Counted from the first letter of the stretch, positions 35,216 through 49,103 are shown. The stretch is 64,000 nt of DNA from Dactylonectria macrodidyma (GCA_020744425.1 JAGMUV010000003.1:3162001-3226000); one strand, 5' to 3'. Program-made: numbers and translations. The notes: a model not told the origin generated them from the sequence alone.

Positions 35216-37111
35216 TTAGATGTCCGCCCACCAGTCGCCCTGGTCGTGCATGGCCTCGGCGACCTTGATGAAACCGGCAATGTTGGAACCGGCGACCAAG
35301 CTGGGCAGCTCACCCTCCTTGGCCTCGACGTACTTCTGGGCGGTGGTGAGACCGGCGAAGAAGGCGTCCTTCATGATATTTTTGAGCTTCTCGTCGACCT
35401 CCTCGGAAGTCCACTGGAGGCGCTGGCTGTTCTGGGCCATCTCAAGACCGGAAACGGCGACACCACCGCAGTTGGAGGCCTTACCGGGGGCGTACCAGAT
35501 GGACTCGGCACCCTTCTCCTTGCGCTGAGCCTCGAAGACGTCAATGGCATCCTGGGTGCAACCCATGTTGGAACCCTCAGCGACGATGAAGGCACCGGCA
35601 GCGACGAGAGCCTCAGCCTCCTCCTTGCTGACCTCGTTCTGGGTGGCCGAGGGCAGGGCGATGTCGACCTTGCCGACGTGGATCCAGGGGCGAGCGCCCT
35701 CGAGGTAGGTGAACTGGCCGTCATGCTTGAACTCAGTCAGCGCCTTGCGGTTGATCTTGATGTCGGCAATGGTAGCAATGTGCTCGGGGGTGAAGCTGGC
35801 TGAGTCGCCAGCGACAAGAGCGCCCTTGGAGTCGGACAGGGAGACGACGGTACCGCCGAGCTCAATGACCTTGAGAGCAGCGTACTGGGCGACGTTGCCG
35901 GAGCCAGAGATGGCGACGCGCTTGCCCTCGAAGGTGCCGCGGCCGGCGTGCTCGAGCATGTGGGCGACGTAGTAAACGAGACCGTAGCCGGTGGCCTCGG
36001 GGCGGATCAGGGAACCACCCCAGGTGAGGCCCTTGCCGGTGAGGACACCCTCCCAGCGGTTACGGATGGTCCGGTAAGCTCCGAAGAGGTAGCCGATCTC
36101 TCGGCCGCCGACACCGATATCACCAGCGGGGACATCGGTCTCGCCACCAATGTGGCGGGAGAGCTCCTTCATGAAAGCCTGGCAAAAGCGGCGGATCTCA
36201 GCATCAGACTTGCCCTTGGGGTCGAAGTCGGCACCACCCTTGCCACCACCCATGTTCACTAGAGGACACTGTCAGCTCATTGTTCCAATTGTTGCGGTGA
36301 ATTACAGTTGTGATGGCAATGATAGAAGATTGCGCCATCGAGTCCGTCCGGCCAAGCGATAGAGCTTCATAGGCCCAGAGCTCTAAAACCCGGGGGAGCA
36401 GGGAGCATTGGGAAAAGCAAAAAAAAAAAAAAAAAAAAAGAGAAGGCGTGGTGGGGGAGGGGCAGCATCCAATCCAAATGGTGGAGATAAGGAACAGGCA
36501 GCTGGGACGCGATGGAGACGGAATTGTCACTTACAGCCAGTCAGGGCATTCTTGAACGTCTGCTCGAAACCAAGGAACTTGAGGCTGCAGGCGCCACAGT
36601 CAGTAACGACGCTCGTTTAATCACTAGGGCAAGCCAAATCCGCCACCAGGCAAGATAACAGAATGACGTTGTCGAATGACTGTTGCGTATCGATGCAATC
36701 AATGCAATCGGCGCAGTCCATCAATTCGTTCGTATCTGTGATATCTTGTTGTAGCGGCGGTCTAGGCAGGTATCTGACGTACATGGACAGATTGACGGAG
36801 GGGTGGAATCGGAGTCCGCCCTTGTAGGGGCCGAGGGCAGAGTTGTACTGGACACGGAATCCACGGTTGACCTGGACGTTGCCCTTGTCGTCACTCCAGG
36901 TGACACGGAACTGGATGACGCGCTCGGGGATGGCGGCGACGGCGAGAGCGGTGCGGAACTCGGGCTTCTCGGTGAAGAGCTTGCTGTTCTCGAGGGTGCT
37001 GGCGAGCTCTGGGAGGGAAGTTAGATATCACAATGCTATCCCCAGGTTGTGTCAGGAAAGCTAACCGTTGTAAGCCTGCTCGAACTCAGGCTCGGCGGGA
37101 AGGTGAGACAT
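35216..37111 (-). CDS. NADP-specific glutamate dehydrogenase
   Basis: Four exons: 37111-37066, 37008-36783, 36584-36535 and 36258-35216, 454 aa, the usual length of fungal NADP-GDH. The start [14 protein letters not shown], the [15 protein letters not shown] substrate region, the catalytic segment LNMGGGKGG with K114, [13 protein letters not shown] and the [11 protein letters not shown]ossmann motif identify it. It makes glutamate from 2-oxoglutarate, ammonium and NADPH in the cytosol, the main route of ammonium assimilation. The exon 3/4 junction rebuilds the LN-MGGG motif. Intron 3 (36534-36259) contains a 21-T run on the coding strand. The gene has a long upstream region (4.7 kb). Confidence 0.98.
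36419..36439. repeat. 21-base homopolymer A/T run
   Basis: An uninterrupted A21 on the plus strand, T21 on the coding strand, within GDH intron 3, about 95 nt from the donor and 160 nt from the acceptor. It is too far from the acceptor to be its ordinary polypyrimidine tract. Confidence 0.9.
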
Positions 37112-40100
37112 GGTGTTCAGCTGCATGAGGGATGGTTGGGGAGAAATAGGATATGGTGTAGGTATATTGCGAGAGGAAGGTATATCGTCAAATGCCAGAT
37201 TCGAGTAGGAGGATGAGTTGGATGGAGGGCAAGATTGGGAAGGGAGGATGGGAAGAGGGTTTATATAAAGAAAGACGGACGGGTCGGAGCCACACACCGA
37301 GTGACAATGGGAGCGGCCATATTGTTTCCATAGCCGCATTCTCCCATACTGGCACGGCTGTCTGGCTGGATGGATGGCTTCATGGGCTCTCAACCGCGCT
37401 CATCCCAAACCAACGCCTCACTCCGCACCTATTTGGCAATCCACAATGCGCAAATCCACAGTGTTGACGGTCCACTCGAGACATGAATCCATTATTCCCC
37501 TATCTCTCTGGGTCAACTCCCATCCATCCCACACCCCTCCCCTCCCCCTTCGTCCTAGGGCACCCCCAACTACGGTACGACATCCCGACTGTGGACAAAG
37601 GAGAGAAGAGGGAAAAAAGAGACCCGTCCAGCGCCACGGGAAGACCCATTGCAAACAAACAGCCCACTAGTCGGCTAGCCGTGACATGAAAGCTTCAGTC
37701 AACAAGAAAAGCTGGCCTATGCGCCTTCATCCCTGTCCTTGCGTTTCCGAGGACAAGACACTGGGATCGCATGGTGGTCCGTTCACGCGTGTATGTCAGT
37801 CGTGTGTGTGCCTGTCTGTAAGGTGTGAATATTTTTGTCCGCAGTCCTCCTTCGTACGTATGAGTGTGTGTGCTGGTCCCGACCAGGCACGCACCTGTGT
37901 CGGACCTACCTAACCCTCCCCACCTCTTTCCATCTCATGTCCCCTGTCGTGCCTTCTTCCTATTGCTGTTTTTGGGGTCATTCCTTCCCTCTCGTCACCC
38001 CCGCCACCCCCCCTCCACCCTGCCGCCGCGCCGCCAAAAGCCTCGTCCGCCGCCGTCGTCGCCGCTCACGGCCAGGACCCAGCAGCGTTCCTTCCCTGGT
38101 CCCTTTCCGTGCAGCAGCAGCAGGAGCGAAGCGTGCCATTACACCCACTCACCGGCAGCTTGCCAGCGTGCATACGGCCCAAACCTCCGAAACTCGGTCG
38201 GGTTCTGATTTCAAACCGCTTCCCTTATCCTCCGACATGATGATCCATGACAGCTCCAGGCCCAGGCCCAAGCCCAGCCCACCACCCACCATGCCGTTGC
38301 ACGGTTAATTATTATTGTTTCCTGTACATGTTCCCATTAGCCAACCTCCCTTACCCATCTATCACTCGTCCGACATCAACCCTTCTTGCTCCCACGCCGC
38401 ATCGGCCGCTCCCACTGGCCAGCCGCACCTTGTCATGATGCGCCTACCGCGGGGCGCCGCGCGGGGGTGCGTTGCGTAGCGCATGGGACTGGATGCACGA
38501 TCTTATCTCTGTTCCTGTTCATCATTGCCATCATTCATCGGATGCTTGAACTTCTTTGGCGCCAGTCTACCGAGTCCATGTATGTCAGCCATGTTCCAGG
38601 TCGGTGGCCCATCGGGAGGTACGGCCAGGGCTGCTAGCTGAGCTGAGCTTGGTGGTGACAATTGCTTGATGGCTCAGCTAACAAAACACCCCACATTCAT
38701 GACATCCCACGCCCGAAGTCAATGCCTCCCCCCATGTCATGTCTTCTCACGGGCTACAACGTAGGATGTGCGATGTCGAGACACCCTCAGCCTAGACACA
38801 ACATGATGTGTGTCTCTAAACACGTTGTGTATCCTACACGGAGTTGCAGCGAGCGTCAAATCATATAACATAAAAAAACATGGGGCGGAGCCTCCCGGGA
38901 CCCCGGGGGGAACAATCATCATCCCTCCCTTCACCATCCCTCCATACGGAATACAGGACACCCCTCCATAATCACAGGCCGTACAGGCCATCCATTTCCC
39001 CATCCCCCATCTTCGTGCCCCGGAAACCAGCCCCCATTTCTGCGACGCATCCTACCACGCACACGACCTCCAGCCTCAAGAAAAATACCATGTACTACGT
39101 AGTCGGTAGAAGAAGGAGAGAAGAAGACTCACCCACCAATGGCACCCATTTATCGGCACCACCGAACCCCAAAACAACTTACCGAAGCTACGGGCCCCTA
39201 TAAGCACGCCGACGACCTTTTTCACCTAGGACTGCGACTCGCATAGCAGTGCCCCTTCAGCCATCTTCTACGTATTAGGCCACCAAACAAGCACCTTCTA
39301 ATGACCGACCCGCGCCACCTCTGGCTGAACCCCGGAGCCTCGGCCAGATTCCTCGGAACCGCTATTCGGGACTTCTCCCTCCTTTGGGACCTTCTCTCGT
39401 CCAGTACGTTATTTGTATTACATACTTCTCTCTATTTTACCCCAACAATTGGTCTAGGTCTCTCATGGAGACGCCCGGGCAGACAACAGGCAAAAATGGC
39501 CGTGGCTCCATATTTTGCCATGATGATGCATGCGTCTCCCGAGTCCCCTACTAGCTCCGTCGATACTATCAGAGCCCTCCCATTGGCCGCCTTGTCATGT
39601 CGTTTGAAGAATCAATTGCCATCGCTCTGACGGCCTGGCCAATCACTGCGCGCCCTCGGGGCTCCAGGTAGCCTAGAAAGGGAAGAGACAAAGCTCGCCC
39701 AGGGTTGTCAGTCAAAGCAGGCCACTCACGTCGTTGGCTGATTCGCTGGTTGAGTCGCTGCTGGCGGCTCACAAAATATTACTGTATTTGCTTTCGTACA
39801 CGAATTCATGATTCAACCATCAAACCCGCTGCAATTAGCCCATTCACGGAGAACTCGCCGGGATCGGGCCCTGTCTTGAGCCGTGCTATGCGCTACCATG
39901 GATTATTGCTGGTCTCTCATTCTCCAGGCGGGGGATCGTTGGGGGAGACAACGGGGGAGGAAACTCCATGATGATCCATGATGAATCCGGGGCAAGACCC
40001 TCCGTGATCATGATGTTTTGTGTCTTGTTGTCTCTCGCTTGTCTTGCTCTTGGCCTCGCTTGTCTCACCACCGACACCATGAAATGAACGCATGGATGCG

Positions 40101-41840
40101 CCCAGGCGGTTGGCCCGAGTCGCAGCACGCACACGCGCACACACTCACACTCACACACGCAAGCATGGTTATTAGTCTATTAGGTAGTCTGTGAACAAGC
40201 CTTGCATCCTGTCATCAACGCCTCTCTGTCCGGACCGATTCCGACTGCCGTGTACGTTTCCGAGCCTCGCATTCTCGGTCGTGTTCTCGCCCGAGACTAA
40301 TTAAAAAAAAAAAATCCCCCTCTAGCCCACATCATCCATTCCCTTCCGCGTCTGGTAGCCACACCCGGACATGTAACTCCATTTGATGGATTATCTTCGG
40401 TGAAAGGCGGGACAGAGATCTGGGCTGGATGGAGTTGGGCAGCCAGGCAACCAAGCTAAGAGCTCCTATACCGGGCATCCATTACGGCTGAAGAGTCTTT
40501 TTTTTTCTTAATGCCGGAGAAAAGTTTACCATCGTTATCAATCAGCGCGTCAGTCCAATCTGATGTTAGCCAACCACTTCTCGAAGCAGCCTCATCCACA
40601 AGTCTCGCTCTGTCTTGTCCCCTCTCGGTTTCGCCTCCTGTCTTCGGCTGCTATTACAACCCCCGCTTCCACCCCATCCATCTCCTTTGCCCCTGGTCGT
40701 CCCTCCACCACGATGCAAGTTCACGATCCGTTTTTATTTTATTTTAATTATTTCTCTGTGCACGGAGAAATATTCCGTGCTTCAACGCTCAAGGCCCCAA
40801 GCCCACAGACCATCCACGTATGTCTCGCATCCCAACCGGCCTCACTCTCGTCTATACCACGCCACCCCCCTGACTCCGACTCTTCCCGCTCCTCTCCTCC
40901 TTGTATTCCTCTCCGTCCCGGTTTTACCCACTCCGCTTGCTCCCTCGTCAGCTCCGTTTACGTACGACGTAATTAGCAGTTATCCTCCTTGCCAACCACA
41001 TCGCCATACAATTTCTACTCCGGATGCATGTACTCGCTGGCCCCTGTGACCGTGCCTCACCGTCGGTCTGCTCACCATCTCTCCATGATCCGCCCACTCC
41101 GCCACTATATTCCAACGCAGCCACATGGCAATCCCTCCAGGGCAGGCCTCGATCGTTCCGTCATTCAAGGGGCGCAGACGCCGCCAGAGCAAAACGTCCG
41201 ACTCACCTCTCCAGCTCGCCTTGCATCGCCCCACTGTTGCTCACCGTTTTATCCTCTGCCCCAAACTGGAAATGCGTCTCTTCTGCTTCTCCTACTTGCG
41301 TCGACTGCTATGAACATGCTTCTACGATCATCCCCGCCGCCTCGGCGCCACCAAATGTATCCCCGCGACGCCACTCGCGATGCAAACGTCCCCTGCTTTC
41401 ACGTGCCTACCATTTTGGCATTGCTGTAATTTGCTGCTCTTCTTTTATTTCAACACCGGCATTCCTACTGGCTCAGATGTAAACTTATACGTAAAATATA
41501 AAGACAAAACCATCGGCAATGACGTTGGGCCCTGCATCTGTCGCCCTCCACCCCCCTAGCCGCAGAACCCTGGCTTGGGAACCCTGAATGAACCCCGCCG
41601 AAACGCCTTACGTACATTCAACGACAACATCGAAATCCCATGTCCTGCCACTGCCATTACCTGTGCTTTGCGCCTGCGATATGCCTGCAATGTGCCTGCG
41701 CCGTGGCAGTAAATCATGCCTGTGCCGTCTGTCCATTTCAAATCCCCGGCCTTCTCCGCCTCCTCGCTTCGCATCGCTTCCCGTCGCTTCACATCGCTTA
41801 GCCCTGCTTGGCCTCGACTTGCCTTCACCCTACCATCTCT
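37112..41840. other. gene-free 4.7-kb stretch upstream of GDH
   Basis: It lies between the GDH start and the POL3 stop, both minus-strand. It is pyrimidine-rich on the plus strand around 37900-38150 and 40600-41500, with A12 at 40303-40314 and CA-rich sequence at 40128-40160. Open frames here are low-complexity (S, P, H, R) and overlap each other. It likely holds the GDH promoter, a long 5' leader and the POL3 3' UTR. A non-coding transcript or small secreted protein cannot be excluded. Confidence 0.5.
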
Positions 41841-44800
41841 TCACCATATGGCCGCTTGGTCCGCATCGAACCGCGTCAGCTCTTTGCCCGCGTCCTCCAA
41901 ATCCTTCTTGGCCTTCATCCGCATGTAAAAGATCGGGCAGTCCTTGCTACTGCAAATCACCTCACAGTGCATGCTCCCCTGGCATCTTTGACACTGGGTC
42001 CACAGTCGCCCGAACCGCACCTCCAGATCCGACACGCGATCAAGCGTCCTCTTGTACAGCTCCCCGACACGCGGCGAGCAGTCGGCGCACACCGCCCCCT
42101 CCCTCTCTTCCTTACCCGTCAATGGCTTCTTGCAACCCATGCATGTCTGCGTCTTCTTGGCGAACTTCATCAGACCCCCCACCGTAGGAGCCGCAACCGA
42201 AATCGTCCGTGTGTGGTCCCCTGTCAGTAGTGACTTTGCCTTAGTCTCCCCGAGAATCGGCTCGAAAATACGCCCCAGGGGCTTGGCTAGCTGGTTGTCC
42301 AGGTAGTAGCGCGTGTCAATGGGAACGTTGTTTTCGAGAACATAGATGGGATCCTCCGATTTCTCAAAGTTCTTGGCCCCCGCCGCGCCTCGGATCATGA
42401 CGTAGGCCACTCGGTCACCGAGTCCCGGCGCCGAGCCCGCATCCCGCTTCTTCATCCGCTGTGCCAGCTCGACGTGGGCTTGCTTTGCGGCATAATCGTC
42501 CTTTGTGAGCGCTTTTGTGATGACCAATTTCGACATGTCGACTTTGTTTTGCAGCAGATCTGCAATCGTCTCCTTCACATAGCTAGTTTGCCGCCGTTAG
42601 CATCCAAATAGCCTTCTCGGGCCATCACCGAAAACTCACTCTTGCGCGCCTGGTACGTCCTGGTCAATCAAGATCATCCGCAACACCTTCTCAATCACAG
42701 TTTGCACCAACAAGCAGTTGTCTCGTCGCACAGTCTCGATACCCTTCGTATCCATTTTGTCGTACTTGTCTGGCCTCGTCCAATACAGTCCCGCATATCG
42801 CTTTTTGTTGATGAGCAGATACGGAAAATACACCTTCTCAAACTCCAATTTGATCGGCTTGATGAACTTGTCAGACACGAATTTCGACGCCTCTTCGCCC
42901 AGTCGCATAGCCTCTGCGAGATCCTTGGTACCGAACTTGATCATGACCGAATCGGTGTCACCGTAGATGACTTGGGCGTCGTGAGTATACCCATTCGCAA
43001 TGTTGTATCGCTTCTCCACCTCATCTTTAGTCTTCTCAATCATCTGTCGTCCGAAACTGGTTGTGCTACTGGCGATCGCGAGACAAGGAAGTTTGCCTGT
43101 CGTGGCACCTGTCAGACCGTACACACTGTTGGCACTGATTTTCAGAGCCAGCTGACGACCATTCAACACGGCCTTTTTGAACGGATCCGTTTCAATTGCC
43201 AGCTCGCGCTTGGCCTGCTTTCGCGCAGCAAGCAACTCTTCCAGAATCTGCGCCAGCAATCCCTTTCTTTGCTTCGAAGTAACGAAGTAATCGTTGTTCG
43301 GAGTAATGATGTAGTCCTCATCCTTCTTGAGGCTAAATACCTCGATATCCTTCTTGCTCGTCAACAGCGTGGTATAACACAGGTTGTGCGCCTGCATGAT
43401 ACTGGGATACAGCGATGCGAAATCAAGTGTGGCGATAGGAACATCATAGTAGCCTCGCGTGGGCTCAATGACGGTGGCTCCTTCGTATTGATCATCTGAC
43501 TGCTTGGTCTTCAGGTTGGGAATGACAAGTTTTTGCTCGAGAGCTTTTCGGAAGAGCTGGCTGACAAACTTGATTTGCTGGCCTCGTGATAGCAAGAAGT
43601 TGAACGGCACGCCAGTGACACGAGCCATTTCGGTGTAATTTTCAACGCATGAAAGCTTGTCCATCAATCTCTGTGGGAGATAGGCATCCTTTAAGCAATA
43701 CAACGCAAGACGGCGTCGTGACTCGGGAGTACCGTTGAATAACTCGGTAATCATGGTGTAGTGCACATCCTCCTTCTGTTCACCCAAGAAGTGGGCCGAT
43801 ACAGAATTGAGTGTGTAACTTCGAAGATGGTGGTCGCGCTGGATCAGTTGCAGAAGATCCAACTGCAAACGGCCATTGATATTGGTGGCCTTAGTGTCTC
43901 GGTTGCCCATTTGCTTGCTTGAGAAGTTGGTCTCTTTCGATTTGGAGGCGACACTAGGGAGGCGACTCCAGTACTCGAATCCTTTGACTTTAAGATGATG
44001 TGCTCGGTCGAGTAGGTATGGGAAATCGAAGTTGGAAATATTGTAGCCGGTGATGATGTCTGGATCACACTCAAGGACAAACTCTTGCCATTCACTCAGC
44101 AGTTTCTCTTCCTTCTCATACTCCAGTATCTGTGTTGCCACAATGGAGCTAGTCTCTTGGAGACAAAAAACATTTCGAACAAAAGGTTTCTTTTCTCCGT
44201 ATCTGGTAACCACATTGGCAATCTGGATGACGGGATCATAGTTCGCTTCCGGGAAGATTCCTTTTCGACCGGCACACTCGATATCAAAAGACAAAATACG
44301 AAGGGGTGCCATCTTGGACCATTCACCCTCGGGCTTGTGTGCGATGAGATCGAGATAGCTCACTTCAGCTTCAATCTGGCAGTTCGATTGTCGAAGGTGG
44401 TCGGGGACGAGTTTGAACGTTTTGGCTGGTGCCTCTACCCAAGACATACCTTGGACCTTTTAGGTTGTCAGCTCGCATTCGAGAATAATAATCCGGATCA
44501 CGTACCTTGCAATCGACCATGAACCGTAGCACATATTGAATGTTGTCATAGGTCTCGATTTCCTCCTTTTCTCTCAACTTCCACATGCCCTTCCAGTTTG
44601 CAAACCCACTCTGGATTGTTGATCGCACTTTGGAGATGAATTTAGGGTCTGTGACGGTGACCTTGATATATGGCTTGGCGACGTTACCCTGAAAGCCATA
44701 GATACTCTCTCTCATGGCCAGAGCCACTGCGTGAATTGCCGGCTGATGTAGGGCAGTCTGAGTCTCGAGGTATGCCTTGTAAGCGGCACAGTCTTTCGGC

Positions 44801-45267
44801 TGGAAGCCAACCGGGGCAGCGAGGTAGAGGTAATGCTTGAAGTCTGTGACATGTAGCATGATCGAGTTCCCTACATCGTTGACACCGAAGAGCTTCACGG
44901 TGGCTCTACCGCCATGAAGTGTGCCCTCCTCGGCCTCAATGGACTGGAAACACAGGCTGTCGCGTTCGGGGACAAAGTCAACAACAGGTGGCCGAGCCCA
45001 GGCCTGGTCCTTCTCCGTATTGTTACGCTTCGCTTCCGAGATGTCCTGACTCAACTTCTCGAGGACCTCCAACTCGAATGTGCTTTTGGGCTGGCTCGAG
45101 GCCAGCTTCGACCGGGGATTGTTCTGGGAGCTGTTGAATCGAGGTGCCGGTGATGATGAGAAGGACTCGACCTTCCGCTTCTTGGCGGAAGAGGGTGTCG
45201 AGGGGATGTTTTGGCGGGTGAGGGACTCGCCCAATACCCGCTTCTGGGGGAGGATGACGCTAGCCAT
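41841..45267 (-). CDS. POL3: DNA polymerase delta catalytic subunit
   Basis: Three exons, 45267-44506, 44456-42640 and 42582-41841, 1106 aa. An N-terminal disordered part with a KKRK nuclear signal is followed by the exonuclease domain (FDIECAG, D312/E314), polymerase motif A ([11 protein letters not shown]599) and motif C (YGDTDSVM, D754/D756). The C-terminus holds CysA (C1007, C1010 and a later CADC) and CysB (C1057, C1060, C1070, C1075), which in yeast binds a 4Fe-4S cluster and the Pol31 subunit. It is the lagging-strand replicative polymerase with 3'-5' proofreading. Both active sites are intact. CysB has an additional cysteine at 1066. The gene is co-directional with its neighbours. Confidence 0.98.
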
Positions 45268-47364
45268 GACGTGAACGGTTCACGGCGTGAGATTAAGAAA
45301 AAAAGATATGAGAAGGAAGGGAGGAGGAAAGGGTCGAGACTAAGCCGTCATGAAGAAGGACGTCATAGAGTAGGGTGAGTAGAAACGGGTTGTTGTTTGT
45401 TGACTCGGCTTTAATTTGGGGGGTAATGCTGGGAACAAATTCTGGAAAGGATGAAATGGACGACACGACATTAATTGATCAGCACCGCGAAGCGCGACGT
45501 CCTCAACCGTGACGTGACTGCCCCACTTACGCCGTTAATGGCTGCACGTGAGTTGGCGTTGCGCCTCGCCTGAGGCAGCTCTCTGCCAACCAGGATCGCC
45601 ACAGTGCTAATCGTCGCAACCACACCTGCCTAGCTAGGTGCCGAACATAATTGCACCTTGAGCACTATGTTAAGTGTTAAAATAGTGATGTCGTTTATAA
45701 TTGGTTGTTTAAATCACCAGGTCCTTATGTTCGAGTGCGACTCGGTCAGTCATGCATGTGTCCAGCTTCTCTCCTAGCGCTATCCAAGGTCACGTCTCTG
45801 TAGCAATAGAAACCTCGTCACAGAATCTTCTTGTATAATGCATTTCTATCAATTCTGACGCATAATGAATATATTGCATGTCAAGGGACGATTCATATAC
45901 TAACAGCCCACGGCGGATGGTGTTGGGTTAGCCCAGCGATAGTTAGGGCGTGTAATGGTATGGTGGACGGTCTTCTAAACCTACCTTGGGACTAAGTTGA
46001 CGGTGCTTCCCCTGCCTCACAAGTATATGCCTACTCCGTCGAGCAACTTGGTTTCTCTAGACTGCGTTATTAAGTATAACATGTTGAACATGCTGCCAAA
46101 TCGGTTACACTCATCAACGTATTGAGAAAGCATTGCACGCCTCCCCGTCGAAGTACCTTATGTTTGATGGTTCCGTATCCGTACGATGTTAACTACCACA
46201 AGATTTCTCCGAGACAACAAACTCCCAGCAAAAGGGTATACAATATTTCGTAGGGAAAGAGTATTCATATTTATTATCTATTTCCTAGTACATACACAGC
46301 ATCGCCATACACAAGCCATGCGTCAAATTAGTAACAAAAAAACTCGGATGGCCAGGACGTCAAGGGCCAAGACACCCCCTGCATACCCCAAGTTCACGCC
46401 CAAAACGCCACAATAGGCTCGCACATCGGAGGCCATAATGGACACCCCCTCCGCTCACATCTGTCCCCAATTCAGGTCAGTATTTCGCTGCCTTTTTGGG
46501 GTGCTCAAAGACAAAAAAAAAGGCACGAATATCAACTATCAGACATCCATTCTAAACGCATCCTCATCCCTCTTGGGATGTTCAGCTAAGCCATGCATAT
46601 AAAGAAATTTCATCATAGAGATCGAGGTAGGAGTAACAAATGGCAACCGGAGTGAAACTTACTCGACAATAGTCTCACAGTACCCTTCCTTGCAAGTGAA
46701 ACAGGGAATGGCGGTGGCCGTAGATCATTCCAAGGGGGTCGTCATGGGTTATGGGCAGCTTCAGTCATCAAGGAATCGGTGACCGGCGATCAGCCACATC
46801 ATTCTACTACCTTAAAGGAGACACGAGAGAGGAAGAGGAAGAGAAAAATTGAGAGAGAGACGAAGAGCCATTTTATGCCGCTGAAATTCTACATATTATT
46901 GTAATGAGGGATCACCCCTTGTCATCATGTGGCTGCAGTCAACAACACGTATGCGGGGTATGGCATGACTTGGTGTCGTATCGACCAGGGCCAAGAGCTG
47001 CAACCTCATGCAACAGATTCCTCCATGTCCACGCAATTTGTGCTCACTCAAGGAACCTCTGACCGCCGGCTCCCTGCCGGGAACGGTGTCCCATCTACCC
47101 CAGATCCTAATCCCCGCATTACAAAATCACACATCGGGATCAATGCTGTACAGTCATGGCTTCATTAAAATCCGGGCTTGGTTGACATCCTGATTGAATC
47201 TCAAACAACGACTCTCTCAAACTCGAACGCCGACGCTGTGCAATTCAAAAGTGCCCCCTTTCCCGAGCGATAAGAGCATTCTTATTCCAAAGTCCTTCCA
47301 TCATCCCCAAGGAATGTTCACCCAGCTCATTTCTGGCCTCGATTGATTCAGTGCGAATTCCGTC
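45268..47364. other. POL3 promoter and rhomboid 3' region
   Basis: 2.1 kb. CACGTGA at 45545-45551 is about 280 bp upstream of the POL3 ATG. The middle (about 45600-46600) is more AT-rich than the surroundings, with no coding or RNA feature I can support. Confidence 0.5.
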
Positions 47365-49103
47365 TTAAGAAGAAGTCGAGTTCGAAACCGAGTTCTCAAG
47401 TGTACCAAGCTCGCACCAATCGCTGACAGGCTGCCGACATGTTAGTAAAGAGTCCTCTCCCTACGCCAAACAGAACAATACTCACAAGACAACTGAGGTA
47501 CTTGCACCATGAACAGGTAGTAGACGTGGACTGATAGAAGTTGTTGATAAGAACGATGAAGACGACAATGATCATGACGAGCATGCCGGCTCGGACAAGC
47601 CACCAGGCCCACCAGAGGGGTTTTCGACCCTTGAAAAAGCCGACTGGGTTCTTAAAAAAGGGAGGAGGTGTTGCGGTGGTGCCCGACGAAACCGCAGTAT
47701 AAGACAGATCCTCGCCCAACTTTCGTCGGAGAGCGTTGGGCGAGTGGAGAACGCATACTCCTAGAGCAATGCCCATCAAGAAGCCACCGATGTGGGAAAA
47801 GTTGTCCAAACCAGGCAGAAGTCCCAAGACAAAGGCGATGATCATATCGACAAGGATGAACATTAAGTCCTTGACAGGACTCTTGCGCTCCTTCCACGAA
47901 TATAGCAGATCGAGGAGAGTGAGTGCAATGATTCCGAACAACGCACCAGACGCACCAGTCGAAGCAATCAAGGGGGCAGCGAAGTTACCTCCCATGACAA
48001 AGCCGAAGATACCAGCACTCATGTAAACCAGAAGGAAGCGAACGGAGCCAATGGCCATCTCCATTTCCTTTCCGATGGTCATCTGCAGAAGCATGTTGAA
48101 ACCGATGTGAATGAGGCCAGCGTGCATGAAGATCGGGATGATGAAGCGGTACCACTGGTTAGGCTGCGGGGACTGCTCGATATTGTTCCACTCCGGGTTA
48201 GGTACACTTCCGCCAAAACCACAGAGAGTTTTGAGATCGCATGTATCGGTGTTGCTGGTCGCGTTCGGGCAGAGAAATGACAGTTCTTGCTTGGAATCCT
48301 GGATTCCTTCGACGTTGTGCATACAGGGCACGTAGCGAGCACCCATGTTGATCAGAACTTGGGTGGAAGGACCGATCATAGGATTGAAAGAGGGCTTGAT
48401 CATGATGGGGGAACCAGTCAAAACAGCTGCGGATTGGTCAATGGCGTTCATGGGGAGGTAGAATGAAGACTTGGTGAGGGTAAAACGAACCGTTCCTGGC
48501 GATTTCGCCGATAAAGACACCAACCTGGACGAGGGTGAAGATGTAGACAACCCAGGGAATCCGCTTCTTGTCGGCGCCAATCATTCCAAGCTCGCCAAGT
48601 CCAAATTTGCCCTTCATCTTGTCCTTTTTACGTCGTCCAGAGGAACCACCAGGCGCATCGTAGATGTGGTCGTTCATCTCGGGGTCCTTGATCGGGCGAT
48701 CTTGTAGAGGAATGTCTTCCTGACTCTGTAAGGGTCGGTCTGGGCCAGGACCGCCATGGTAACTCGTATCCTGGTGGTAGTATCCCTGATTTTGCGAGAG
48801 GTCTCCAGAGTAGGAGTGGGAAGGAAGGGGAGGTCTTTGGTTGTTCATGGGATAGACGTGGTCATCGAAGACAGTGTCGAAGGGAGATTGGTCGGGCCGG
48901 CCGTTGTCAGGCTGCTGGTTCACGGGGCTGCTGTCGTGAACGCCTTGGGGAGGATACGAGGGCGCAGAGTAGCTAGCCTGGTAGGGAGGAGCCGGTGTCG
49001 ATGAAGGAGACGGCGTGTTGATGGATTGGTGATAGGGCGACGGAGACTGTGTACTGGTATAGGGAGCCTGTTGTTGGCCGTGGTAGTAGTCGTGAGAAGC
49101 CAT
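47365..49103 (-). CDS. rhomboid intramembrane serine protease
   Basis: Three exons, 49103-48491, 48426-47486 and 47430-47365, 539 aa. The last 66-nt exon restores the true C-terminus (PVSDWCELGTLENS...); without it the frame reads into the intron. Residues 1-165 are a disordered, Gln/Pro/Tyr-rich cytosolic tail, then a basic RRKKDKMKGK patch and the first membrane span (about 185-200). The core has H306/H311 and N315 in HAGLIHIGFN, the nucleophile S364 in GASGALFG and H416 in FSHIGGF. All are as in active rhomboids of the secretory pathway. Expected activity: cleavage within membrane spans in the Golgi or plasma membrane. Rhomboid RbdB acts on SREBP with the Dsc complex in aspergilli; whether this is the same paralogue is unknown. 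Confidence 0.95.
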
